DNA from: Cohnella laeviribosi DSM 21336
Lineage (GTDB): Bacteria; Bacillota; Bacilli; Paenibacillales; Paenibacillaceae
Assembly: GCF_000378425.1 (NCBI RefSeq)
Contig: NZ_KB899831.1
Coordinates: forward strand, 1-63,298
Reading direction: 5' to 3'
Length of the DNA: 63,298 bases
The notes under the pieces were generated by a model. It saw nothing but the letters and a program-made list of their open reading frames with translations, searched no databases and had not been told where the DNA came from. Both the position numbers and the translations under genes were made by a program. How positions within the stretch are numbered: position 1 is the first letter of the stretch; each line of letters begins with the position of its first letter. Positions 49,056 to 57,185 of the stretch are shown in pieces.

Positions 49056-50369
49056 ATGAAACAGCATCGCACGACCGCGACCATTTTGTCCGTTCTGGTG
49101 CAGGGACTCGGTCAGATTTACAACGGACAGCGGCTGAAAGGCATCGTTCTGCTGCTGATCGAAGCGCTGGGACTCGTCTATTTGGTTCCGCGCCTCGGCG
49201 AAGCGTTCTGGGGGCTTGCGACCCTCGGCGAGACAACGCAAAAGTTCGTGAAAGTCAACAATTCGGCGCAACTGGTCAAAGGCGATCATTCCATTTTCCT
49301 GATGCTCAACGGCTTGATCGTCGTTTTTGTTTTGATCGTTTTTCTCGTCATTTACGTTCTCAATATTCAAGACGCTTACAAAACCGGCTTGCTCCGGGAC
49401 CGCGGCGAAAAGCCGAAAAGCTTCAGGCAATCCTACGAAAATGCGACCGGCCGGTACTTTCCTTATCTCATGCTGGCGTTGCCGGCGCTCGGCGTTTTGT
49501 TTTTTACCATCATGCCCATTATATTCACGATATTGCTGGCGTTTACGAACTATTCGGCGCCTGACCATATACCGCCGGCCAAGCTGGTCGACTGGGTCGG
49601 CTTCAAGACGTTTAAAGATTTGCTGTTCCTGAAGAGCTGGAGCCATACGTTTTTCGGCGTGCTGTTCTGGACGATCGTTTGGGCCGTGGTCGCGACCGTG
49701 ACGACCTATTTCGGAGGCGTTCTGGTCGCGCTGCTCATCGAGCAGCAGGGAATCCGGTTCAAAAAGCTTTGGCGCACCATCTTTATTCTTCCTTACGCGG
49801 TGCCGCAGCTCATCTCGCTGCTCATTATGAAAAACCTGTTCAACGGCCAATTCGGCCCGATCAATCAATATTTCAAGGCGTTCGGTCTGGACGGACTGCC
49901 CTGGCTGACGGATCCGTTCTGGGCGAAGGTGACGGTCATCGTCGTCAACATGTGGCTGGGCATCCCGGTCAGCATGGTGCTCATTCTCGGCGTTCTGACC
50001 GCGATTCCGAAGGATCTGTACGAAGCGGCGGAAGTGGACGGGGCAAGCTCGTTCCAGAAGTTTCGCATTATTACGATGCCGTTCATTCTGTTCGCGACGG
50101 CTCCGGTGCTGATCATGCAATTTGCGGGCAACATCAACAACTTCAACGTCATCTTCCTGCTGACGAACGGCGGCCCGATCAAGGGAGACTACCAGTTCGC
50201 GGGAGCGACCGACCTGCTGGTGACATGGCTCTACAAGCTGACGCTGGACAACAGCAAGTTCAACGTGGCCTCGGCGATCGGCATTGTCATCTTCCTCATG
50301 ATCGCTTCGTTCTCGATCTGGAATTTCCGGCGGTCGCGGTCGTTTAAAGAGGAGGATATGATCCAATGA
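49056..50369 (+). CDS. malF: Maltodextrin ABC permease MalF
   Basis: Importer permease, 437 residues with about eight membrane segments, including two N-terminal ones before the conserved core, and EAA loop YEAAEVDGASSFQKF. NGGPIKGDYQFAGATDLLVTW near the C-terminus is typical of MalF in Firmicutes. It overlaps malG by 4 bp (ATGA). Confidence 0.93.
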   Translation: MKQHRTTATILSVLVQGLGQIYNGQRLKGIVLLLIEALGLVYLVPRLGEAFWGLATLGETTQKFVKVNNSAQLVKGDHSIFLMLNGLIVVFVLIVFLVIYVLNIQDAYKTGLLRDRGEKPKSFRQSYENATGRYFPYLMLALPALGVLFFTIMPIIFTILLAFTNYSAPDHIPPAKLVDWVGFKTFKDLLFLKSWSHTFFGVLFWTIVWAVVATVTTYFGGVLVALLIEQQGIRFKKLWRTIFILPYAVPQLISLLIMKNLFNGQFGPINQYFKAFGLDGLPWLTDPFWAKVTVIVVNMWLGIPVSMVLILGVLTAIPKDLYEAAEVDGASSFQKFRIITMPFILFATAPVLIMQFAGNINNFNVIFLLTNGGPIKGDYQFAGATDLLVTWLYKLTLDNSKFNVASAIGIVIFLMIASFSIWNFRRSRSFKEEDMIQ

Positions 50370-51202
50370 AAAAGCGCAAAGGCAAAGTTCGGCTGACGCT
50401 AAGCTACATTCTGCTGATCGCGATTGCGGTCGTGTCCATATACCCCGTGCTGTGGGTCGTGCTGTCCTCGCTTCGGCCCGGGGCGGCGCTGTACAGCGAG
50501 AGCATGTGGCCCAGCCGGTTTACCCTCGATCATTACCGGGAGCTGTTCGGGAACAAGGCGTTCCCTTACGCCACGTGGTACCTGAATACGCTCAAAATCG
50601 CGACCTTGTCGATGATCTTTTCCACGATACTGGTGACGCTCGGCATGTATTCGCTGTCGCGCTTTCGCTTCCGCGGCCGGCAGACGACGCTTACGATCAT
50701 GCTCGTGCTCGGCATGTTCCCCAGCTTTATGAGCATGATCGCGCTGTACATCATCCTGCTGCAGCTCAAGCTGCTGGACACGCATGCGGCGCTCGTGATC
50801 GTGTATTCGGCGGGGGCGGTGCTAGGCGGCTTCATTGTCAAAGGCTTCTTCGACACGATTCCGCGCAGCCTCGACGAGGCGGCGCGGATCGACGGCGCCA
50901 GCCACCTGAAGGTGTTCACCCGCATCATGCTGCCGTTGTCCCGGCCGATGCTGACCTATGTGGCGCTGACCAGCTTTACGGGCGCCTGGGTTGATTTTAT
51001 TTTCGCCCGTCTGGTGCTGCGGACGAAGGAAAAATGGACGCTGGCCGTCGGCATGTGGGATCTGGTCAACAGTTATCAGAACAGCAACTTCACGATGTTT
51101 GCCGCCGGGTCCGTGCTCATCGCGATTCCGATTACGCTGCTGTTCATTTTCCTGCAGCGGTTCCTCGTTCAAGGGCTGACGTCGGGGGCGTCCAAAGGAT
51201 GA
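50366..51202 (+). CDS. malG: Maltodextrin ABC permease MalG
   Basis: Second permease, 278 residues, six membrane segments, EAA loop DEAARIDGASHLKVF, C-terminus VQGLTSGASKG. Coupled to malF and to the amylase gene by 4-bp overlaps. The ATPase must come from elsewhere (MsmX-type). Confidence 0.94.
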   Translation: MKKRKGKVRLTLSYILLIAIAVVSIYPVLWVVLSSLRPGAALYSESMWPSRFTLDHYRELFGNKAFPYATWYLNTLKIATLSMIFSTILVTLGMYSLSRFRFRGRQTTLTIMLVLGMFPSFMSMIALYIILLQLKLLDTHAALVIVYSAGAVLGGFIVKGFFDTIPRSLDEAARIDGASHLKVFTRIMLPLSRPMLTYVALTSFTGAWVDFIFARLVLRTKEKWTLAVGMWDLVNSYQNSNFTMFAAGSVLIAIPITLLFIFLQRFLVQGLTSGASKG

Positions 51203-52842
51203 AGCCGCGTTGGGCAGCGTGGCTTGTCCTCGTATGCTTGCTGGCGGGCTGCTTCGGGGGAGAAAGCGCGCCTGCCGATCATGCGGCCCGGTCTTCCGCT
51301 CCGGACGGAACGCCGGCGCCGGTCCCGTCCGCGGCAGCCGCAGGGTGGAAAGCGGATGAACAACCGTCGACGGTGTTTTACGAGATTTTCGTGCGCTCGT
51401 TCTACGACTCCGACGGAGACGGCATCGGGGATTTGAACGGCGTGACGGAGAAGCTCGACTATTTGAAGGAGTTGGGAGTCGGCGGCATCTGGCTGATGCC
51501 GATCAACGCGTCGCCGAGCTACCATGGCTACGATGTGACGGACTACTATGCGATCAACCCCGACTACGGCACGTTGGAAGACTTGAAAAGGCTGCTGGCC
51601 GAAGCGCATGCGCGGGGCATCAAAGTCATTATGGATCTTGTCGTCAACCATACGAGCCGCGAGCATCCCTGGTTCAAGGAGGCGCTTGCCGATCCGGACA
51701 GCCCTTACCGCAACTGGTATACGATCAAACCGCCGGACGAGGCGGCGCCTTCGGACAACGCGGCGGGGACCGGCAGTCCCTGGCATGATGCGGGCAGCTA
51801 CAAATACCTCGGGATTTTCTGGGAAGGCATGCCCGATTTGAATTTCGACGAGCCGAAGGTTCGCGAAGAGATGATCAAGGTCGGCCGGTACTGGCTGGAG
51901 CAGGGGGTTGACGGCTTCCGGCTGGATGCGGCCAAGCATATTTACGGGGATTTCGCCTCCACCGTCCACTCGGAGGAAATCGCGGGCAAAAACAAAGCGT
52001 GGTGGCAGGAATTCCGCAGCGGGTTGAACGAGGCCAATCCGAACGCTTACCTCGTGGGCGAAATCTGGGATTCGGCGACGACGATCGCGCCTCTGCTCGA
52101 CAAGGCGCTCAATTCCGGATTCAACTTCGATTTGGCGGGACGGATTCTAGACGCCGCGAAGGGGGAACGCGACCCGGACGTCGCCTTCAGCCTGAAGCGG
52201 GTATACGGCGCTTACGGCCAAGCGTCCGGCGGTTCGTTCACGGACGCGACGTTTCTCTCCAATCACGACCAGAACCGCGCCATGAGCGTGCTCGGCGGGA
52301 ACGTAAATCACGCGAAGATGGCCGCGGCGGTGCTGCTGACGCTGCCGGGCAATCCTTTCCTTTATTACGGGGAGGAAATCGGCATGCTCGGCATGAAGCC
52401 CGATGAAGCGATCCGCGAGCCCATGCCTTGGTACGCCGGCCCATCGGGCGGTCCGGGGCAGACGTCTTGGGAACCGCTGCGCTACAACAAGCCCGGCGCC
52501 ACATCGGTCGAGCAGCAGGAGCGGGACGAGCGGTCGCTGCTCCATCATTACCGCACGCTGATCAAGTGGCGGAATGAAATGCCCGAGCTGCGGGACGGGG
52601 ATATCGACGAGTACGATACCGGCAACGCGAAGCTCGGCGCTTACGTGCGGATGACGAAGGACGCCCGAGTCCTCGTCGTGCACAATATGAGCGGCGAGAA
52701 GCAGTCGGCGAAGCTGACGGCGTCGGAGCGGTACGGAGCGTTCCGGGAAATCGTGCGCCAGACCGGCAGCGGCGGCGAAGGCGCTTCGCTTGACGGGGAA
52801 ACGCTCTCCATCGCTCCGTTCAGCACGGTCATCATCCGCTAG
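51199..52842 (+). CDS. Membrane-anchored GH13 alpha-amylase lipoprotein
   Basis: Starch/maltodextrin hydrolase fixed to the outer face of the membrane: lipobox LLAGC (C18), Ala/Pro linker, then a GH13 barrel. Nucleophile D243 (DGFRLDAAKH), acid E288 (LVGEIWD), stabiliser D357 (FLSNHDQNR), and the region-I DLVVNHTS. C-terminal beta domain. 547 residues. ATG overlaps malG by 4 bp. It would feed short maltodextrins to MalE right at the cell surface. Confidence 0.93.
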   Translation: MKPRWAAWLVLVCLLAGCFGGESAPADHAARSSAPDGTPAPVPSAAAAGWKADEQPSTVFYEIFVRSFYDSDGDGIGDLNGVTEKLDYLKELGVGGIWLMPINASPSYHGYDVTDYYAINPDYGTLEDLKRLLAEAHARGIKVIMDLVVNHTSREHPWFKEALADPDSPYRNWYTIKPPDEAAPSDNAAGTGSPWHDAGSYKYLGIFWEGMPDLNFDEPKVREEMIKVGRYWLEQGVDGFRLDAAKHIYGDFASTVHSEEIAGKNKAWWQEFRSGLNEANPNAYLVGEIWDSATTIAPLLDKALNSGFNFDLAGRILDAAKGERDPDVAFSLKRVYGAYGQASGGSFTDATFLSNHDQNRAMSVLGGNVNHAKMAAAVLLTLPGNPFLYYGEEIGMLGMKPDEAIREPMPWYAGPSGGPGQTSWEPLRYNKPGATSVEQQERDERSLLHHYRTLIKWRNEMPELRDGDIDEYDTGNAKLGAYVRMTKDARVLVVHNMSGEKQSAKLTASERYGAFREIVRQTGSGGEGASLDGETLSIAPFSTVIIR

Positions 52843-52882
52843 CGATCCGGCGCTCACCACCTTCATCGCCTATCGCATACGG

Positions 52883-52950
52883 AAAAAACGGCACAGCAAC
52901 GACGGTCAAAGAGCCTACAAGAGCAGCTCTCCGCGCGGCTGTGCCGTTTT
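52883..52950 (+). terminator. Terminator of the mal operon
   Basis: AAAACGGCACAGC (52885-52897) pairs perfectly with GCTGTGCCGTTTT (52938-52950). The long loop contains a small inner pairing (GAGC/GCTC). A and T runs on both sides. Confidence 0.65.
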
Positions 52951-53072
52951 GGTTCGTCCCCTTTCCGGCGGCGAACGGGATCGTTTTAAGCCGGGCTTGG
53001 CGGGAAGGGAAGGACGAAGCCGATGGCCAACAAACGCCGTCCGCCGGACGGCGCGGGACAGGGGAGACGACG

Positions 53073-54353
53073 ATGGAAATTTCGCGTCCGCACGAGGAAC
53101 AAAAGCCCGTTCTCCGTAAAAAGCGGCCGGCGCTGGAATCCGGGCGCCCGTTATGGAAAAACCGGGCGTTCGTGTCGATTTTGGCGGGCAATACGGTCTC
53201 CGTGTTCGGCGACTGCTTCAACGGAATCGCCCTCAGCCTGTGGGTGCTGCAAACGACCGGGAGCGCGAAGCTTATGGCGGCGATCCAAATTTGCTATATG
53301 GCCTCCACCATCCTGTTCGGCTCCTTCGCGGGAACGGTGGCGGACCGGGTGGACCGGCGCAAGCTGATGCTGCTCTCGGATCTGCTGAGAGCGAGCATCG
53401 CGGGCACGCTGGCCGTATGCCTGTTCTATCTTCAAACGCCGTTTGCCGTCGTGCTTGTACTGGTTACGCTTTCGGCCTTTGCCAGCTTGTTTCAGGGCCC
53501 CGCCTTTCACGCCTCGGTCACGCATCTGGCAGGCAAAGAACGGGTGCAGCAGGCGACGAGCACCGTCCACCTGGCGGACAACGTCGCGCGGATATCGGGG
53601 CTGGCGCTGGCCGGGGTCGTCGTGGCGGCTTTCGGCGGCTTTTCCGCGATGCTGTTTACCTCGATTACGTTTTTCGTCTCGGCTGTCTGCGTCCTTGCGG
53701 CGGGAGCCTTTCCGCCTCTTGAGCGCCGGGCCTCCTCGGCGAACGGTTCGTTCTTCAAAGACTGGAACGGAGGCTTAGCCTTCATCCGCCGGGACCCGCT
53801 TACCCGGTCGATCGTCATTTTGAATCCTCTGCTCATTTTGTTTTTTATGTCCGCTCTCATGCTCGTTCAAGTGATCGCCGTCAAGGAATGGAAAGCGGGG
53901 CCGGTCGCCTTCGGCCTGATCGAAATGTGCATCCCGCTCGGCTATATGATCGGGGCGGGGCTGATCATGGCCTTCAGCTCCAGGCTCGGCAAAAGAGGAA
54001 GTTGGATCATGACGGGATTGGTTGCGCTCGGCCCCGTCTTCTGCCTGATTGCGGAGATGCCGAGCGCGCATGCGGCGCTTCCGCTCGTGCTGGCCGGAGG
54101 CGTCATGTTTGCCTTTTGCTCGATGCTGACGCAAATCATTCTTCGTTCGGAAGTCGCCGTCGACATGCAGGGGAGAATTTACGGCACGATGGGCGCGATT
54201 ACGAATGTAGCGCCGACCGTCGGGCTTGCGGTTACCTCCGCCTTGGCCGACCGATGGGGCGCTTCGAATGTGCTCGGCGCGGTCGGCGGGTGCCTGTTCG
54301 CCGCAAGCCTTGCGGCCGTCTGGCTGTTAAAGCCGGTCCGGTCTTATCGTTAG
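53073..54353 (+). CDS. MFS transporter, MefA/EntS-like exporter
   Basis: Twelve-segment major facilitator of the MFS_3 group (macrolide/enterobactin-type efflux), 426 residues. The loop 2-3 motif reads GTVADRVDRRKLMLLSD, the family version of the A motif. ATG at 53073 follows GGGGAG. Frame also open upstream to 52941, but that would start inside the mal terminator. Substrate unknown. Confidence 0.87.
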   Translation: MEISRPHEEQKPVLRKKRPALESGRPLWKNRAFVSILAGNTVSVFGDCFNGIALSLWVLQTTGSAKLMAAIQICYMASTILFGSFAGTVADRVDRRKLMLLSDLLRASIAGTLAVCLFYLQTPFAVVLVLVTLSAFASLFQGPAFHASVTHLAGKERVQQATSTVHLADNVARISGLALAGVVVAAFGGFSAMLFTSITFFVSAVCVLAAGAFPPLERRASSANGSFFKDWNGGLAFIRRDPLTRSIVILNPLLILFFMSALMLVQVIAVKEWKAGPVAFGLIEMCIPLGYMIGAGLIMAFSSRLGKRGSWIMTGLVALGPVFCLIAEMPSAHAALPLVLAGGVMFAFCSMLTQIILRSEVAVDMQGRIYGTMGAITNVAPTVGLAVTSALADRWGASNVLGAVGGCLFAASLAAVWLLKPVRSYR

Positions 54354-54404
54354 AAGGCCCACAGCCGGAGCGGGCGGATCGCGGTCAAAGAAGCGTCCGG
54401 CAAC

Positions 54405-54473
54405 GGAAAAGCCGTGCCGCGGACCCCCCGCGGCGAGTTGCGCCATCTGTCGGGGAATCCGGGCACGGCTTCC
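54405..54473 (-). terminator. Terminator for the CGTase gene (minus)
   Basis: GGAAAAGCCGTGCC (54405-54418) pairs with GGCACGGCTTCC (54462-54473), with an inner CCGCGG/CCGCGG stem. Read on the minus strand the stem is followed by TTTT. It may also stop the converging MFS transcript. Confidence 0.6.
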
Positions 54474-54507
54474 GGCGGCGGCTATGCGCCGCCTGGCTTC
54501 CAACGGG

Positions 54508-56667
54508 TTACTGCCAGTTGACCGTTATGGTGCCGGTGCCGCTGGCCGGGGTCGTGTACGTATGGTTGGAGCCGCCTTCCCAGGTCACGACGGAGCCGTT
54601 CTTTTTGATAAATTTGAATTCCAGGGCGGTGCCGGCCGGTACGCTGACGTCAAAATACCAGGTCGGATAGGTTCGGATGACCCGGTTGAACATCGGGCCT
54701 ATGGCCGAGGCCGGATCCCAGTTGCCGAGTTCGGCGACGTTGCCGACGAGATAGACGTTTTCGCCGCTGACGGTCGTCGCGTTTTGCACGATGAAGCGCA
54801 CGGACACCTGGTTGCCCGTCAACACATTAAAGCCGTTGTAGCTGTTGCTGTCGACCGAGCCCGACGTGCGGACTTTCACGCTGTATTTGCCTGCGGCGAC
54901 GGAAGGCACGACGACCTTGATCTGCGTGTCTTCCCACGAAACGATGCCCGAACCGGTCACCGCAGTCGTGCCGAAGTAGACGGTGCCCTTCGTGGAGCCG
55001 AAGCCTCTGCCGTCGATCGTGACGGTGTTGCCGGCTTTGCCCATGACCGGACCGACATGGCCGATCACCGGCGTCGTTTGGGCCGGCGTATATTGCCATA
55101 CGGCTACGGCTCCCGCTCCGAGCGTAAACGTCGATACGGCGCCGGTGCTGCTTGCCGTGATGCTGCCGCCGCCGAGCAGGCCGCCCAGTTGGTCCGTATA
55201 GGTGCCCGCCGGGAAGGAAGTGACCAATCCGCTGATCGACGCGGAGCTGGACAAGTTGCGGTTGATGGCGACGACCGCCACGCTGTTTCCGAATTTCCGC
55301 TCGTAAATGTAAACGTCGTTGTTGATCCACCGCTGCTGGGTCGAACCGTATGCGATGGCGGGATTCGACTTGCGAAGCGGAGCGAGTTTTTTGATTACGT
55401 TAAACGCGGTCGTCGTCTCGGAGAAGGAGGACATCATCGCGCGGTTGTCCGGATCGGTGCCGCCGCTCATATACTGCTCCGTTCCGTAATAGATGGCGGG
55501 AACGCCGCGGGACGTCAGCAGCAGCGCAAGCGCCTGCTCCACCCGGCGGTTGCTGACCGAGCCCGATTTGAACCGCTCCATGTCGTGATTGTCGATGAAG
55601 GTGACCTGGTCGGCGACCTGCGCGTAGTCGGAGGCGGTGGAGGAAATCATCGAATCCAGCCCGTACATCGTGTCGGTGTTGTCGCGGAGCACCTGGCGAA
55701 CCTTCTGGGCGAAGCGGAAGTCGAGCAGGCTCATGCCGGATTCGTTGGCGAAATAGACGTTGCTCGGGTCGTTCTCGTTCGTGCCGAGGAACCACTCGCC
55801 GAAGGTGAACACCGGTTTGTAACCGTAGATGTAGGACATCCAGTTCTTCTGCCAGCCCATCGGCATATGCTTGACCGCATCGACGCGGATGCCGTCGATT
55901 CCCAAGTCGAGCCAGACTTTGATCGCTTCCTTGAAGTAGGTGTCGATCCGGCTGACGTTGTGGTTGAGGTCGGCGAGGTCGTACAGGTTTCTGTAAATGC
56001 CGTCTTCCAGCGAGGAAAAATCGGTTCCCCCGTTATGATGGAAGTAGCCGTTCGTGTCGTTCGTATAGCCGCCGAGCAGCGTGCCGTTGTCGTACAGCCG
56101 GCCGTTCTCGGCGAAGGAGCTGTCCGTTTCCAGGGCCGGCGAGGTGTGATTGGGCGCGAAGTCGATCACGATCTTGATGCCTTTGGCATGCGCGGCATTG
56201 ATCAGGGTTTGCAAATCCGCGAACGTGCCGTAATAAGGGTTGGTCTTTTTGAAATCGCGAGCCCAGTACCCGTGGTAGGACGTATTGTTGACGCCGGAGT
56301 AGTTGATGACGGAATAAATGTTTTCCACCGGCTGCGAAATCCACAGCGCCGTTACGCCCATATTGGTGAAATAACCGGCGTTGATCTTGTCCGTAATGCC
56401 TTTCCAGTCGCCGCCGCAGTACAGCCGCAAATTCGTGCAGCCGGGGCTGAAGGCCGAGCCCGTCGGATTGTTGGCGGGATTGCCGTCGGCGAACCGGTCG
56501 GTGAAAATCTGGTAAATCACGTCCGTGCTGAAGTTCTGCTTGTTCGATACGGAGGTGTCGGGCGCGGCGGAAGCGACCTGGACCGGAAGGCCGGGAACGA
56601 CCGTCCCGGTCAACAGAGCGAGCGTCAACGCCATGCCGGCGATCCATTTTTTCAAATGATTAACCAT
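54508..56667 (-). CDS. Cyclodextrin glucanotransferase (CGTase), secreted
   Basis: Extracellular GH13 transglycosylase that makes cyclodextrins from starch. Signal peptide to about residue 34 (ASA|APDTS), then A/B/C domains, an IPT/TIG D domain ([18 protein letters not shown]) and a C-terminal CBM20 starch-binding domain. 719 residues, the CGTase size. With cleavage after 34, mature D229 (GIRVDAVKH), E257 (FGEWF) and D328 (IDNHD) fall exactly on the classical catalytic numbers, and Y195 (NLYDLADL) is the central aromatic that separates CGTases from amylases. AAGGTGGG precedes the ATG. Ends in a terminator. Confidence 0.95.
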   Translation of the reverse strand: MVNHLKKWIAGMALTLALLTGTVVPGLPVQVASAAPDTSVSNKQNFSTDVIYQIFTDRFADGNPANNPTGSAFSPGCTNLRLYCGGDWKGITDKINAGYFTNMGVTALWISQPVENIYSVINYSGVNNTSYHGYWARDFKKTNPYYGTFADLQTLINAAHAKGIKIVIDFAPNHTSPALETDSSFAENGRLYDNGTLLGGYTNDTNGYFHHNGGTDFSSLEDGIYRNLYDLADLNHNVSRIDTYFKEAIKVWLDLGIDGIRVDAVKHMPMGWQKNWMSYIYGYKPVFTFGEWFLGTNENDPSNVYFANESGMSLLDFRFAQKVRQVLRDNTDTMYGLDSMISSTASDYAQVADQVTFIDNHDMERFKSGSVSNRRVEQALALLLTSRGVPAIYYGTEQYMSGGTDPDNRAMMSSFSETTTAFNVIKKLAPLRKSNPAIAYGSTQQRWINNDVYIYERKFGNSVAVVAINRNLSSSASISGLVTSFPAGTYTDQLGGLLGGGSITASSTGAVSTFTLGAGAVAVWQYTPAQTTPVIGHVGPVMGKAGNTVTIDGRGFGSTKGTVYFGTTAVTGSGIVSWEDTQIKVVVPSVAAGKYSVKVRTSGSVDSNSYNGFNVLTGNQVSVRFIVQNATTVSGENVYLVGNVAELGNWDPASAIGPMFNRVIRTYPTWYFDVSVPAGTALEFKFIKKNGSVVTWEGGSNHTYTTPASGTGTITVNWQ

Positions 56668-56727
56668 AATTTCCCACCTTATTGTTTTTTATTTTTGTTA
56701 GGAAAGCCCGTGCGGAACCGCTTTTTG

Positions 56728-56741
56728 GTAAAACGCTTACA
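56728..56741 (-). promoter_or_regulatory. cre-like site in the CGTase leader
   Basis: TGTAAGCGTTTTAC on the minus strand matches the catabolite-responsive element at 12 of 14 positions. It is downstream of the promoter and beyond both leader terminators, suited to CcpA roadblock. Confidence 0.5.
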
Positions 56742-56772
56742 AAAAATCCTGCCGCAAACGCGGGACTTCAGG
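56740..56772 (-). terminator. Second intrinsic terminator in the CGTase leader
   Basis: Minus strand: CCTG....CCGC pairs with GCGG.CAGG around a 4-nt loop, followed by ATTTTTT. It begins at the stop codon of the two-codon ORF at 56768-56776. Confidence 0.65.
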
Positions 56773-56776
56773 ACAT
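56768..56776 (-). other. Two-codon ORF (Met-Ser-stop) with ideal ribosome site
   Basis: Minus strand ATG TCC TGA, with AGGAGG (56785-56790) exactly 8 nt before the ATG. It lies between the two leader terminators; its stop overlaps the 5' arm of the second. A ribosome here could melt or mask that stem. It may be a leader peptide or the relic of a deleted small toxin gene like the one at 62974. Confidence 0.4.
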
Positions 56777-56795
56777 CGCCGTCACCTCCTTTAAA

Positions 56796-56834
56796 GCAAA
56801 AACCCCGGCAGCTCCAAGGGGAGATACCGGGGTT
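56796..56834 (-). terminator. First intrinsic terminator in the CGTase leader
   Basis: Minus strand: AACCCCGG (complement of 56827-56834) pairs with CCGGGGTT, inner CTCC/GGAG pairing, then TTTTTGC. Located about 50-90 nt after the predicted start point, well before the CGTase gene. Confidence 0.75.
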
Positions 56835-56880
56835 GTTCTCAAACCGGAACGGCTTAAGAAATCAGAGCCCTCAAATTATT
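56796..56880 (-). promoter_or_regulatory. CGTase leader RNA element, related to the plus-strand leader
   Basis: From the minus-strand TTTGAGGGC (about 56870) to the terminator, the sequence aligns with the plus-strand leader at 56993-57078: shared TGAGGGC, then GGTTT.AGA.ACAACCCCG, ATCTC, GGAG and CGGGGTTTTTTGC. Two divergent genes thus carry homologous leader RNAs ending in terminators. No known riboswitch recognised. Confidence 0.55.
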
Positions 56881-56890
56881 CCGCGAGATT

Positions 56891-56920
56891 ATATTAAACA
56901 GATTATAGGTAATCTGTCAA
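56891..56920 (-). promoter_or_regulatory. CGTase promoter with palindromic operator in the spacer
   Basis: Minus strand -35 TTGACA (56915-56920), -10 TAATAT (56891-56896), 18-bp spacer. A perfect inverted repeat, ACAGATTA-TAGG-TAATCTGT (56898-56917), fills the spacer and touches the -35, an ideal place for a repressor or MerR-like activator. It is unlike the CAAACGTTTG sites of the mal region. Confidence 0.7.
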
Positions 56921-56941
56921 TATATTATTTTTAATGAAATC

Positions 56942-56970
56942 TTTACAAAATAGTAGATTCATACTATCAT
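56942..56970 (+). promoter_or_regulatory. Promoter of the esterase operon
   Basis: -35 TTTACA (56942-56947) and -10 TATCAT (56965-56970), 17-bp spacer, divergent from the CGTase promoter with only 21 bp between the two -35 boxes. Confidence 0.65.
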
Positions 56971-56992
56971 GAAAGTGAAATTTCAAACTTCC

Positions 56993-57078
56993 GACAATCT
57001 GAGGGCCATGCTTCGCTGAAACGACCGATGGTTTCAGAGACAACCCCGTGATCTCGAGAGGAGACGCGGGGTTTTTTG
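56993..57078 (+). promoter_or_regulatory. Leader RNA element upstream of the esterase operon
   Basis: Counterpart of the CGTase leader element. It contains a CTGAAAC...GTTTCAG hairpin (57016-57037) directly followed by the terminator at 57042-57077. Promoter-proximal and ~110 bp before the first gene, so transcription of the operon should depend on read-through. Confidence 0.55.
57042..57077 (+). terminator. Intrinsic terminator in the esterase-operon leader
   Basis: AACCCCG (57042-57048) pairs with CGGGGTT (57067-57073), inner ATCTC/GAGA pairing, then TTTTTT. Confidence 0.75.
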
Positions 57079-57185
57079 CCGTTGCGCCGGCTCGCGCATG
57101 TCCCCGCATTGGCGGTTGTCCGAAGGAGGCGAGAAATTCCGCATACGGAGCATCGTGAGCCTAAGCGACGAAGGGAGGAGGACCA

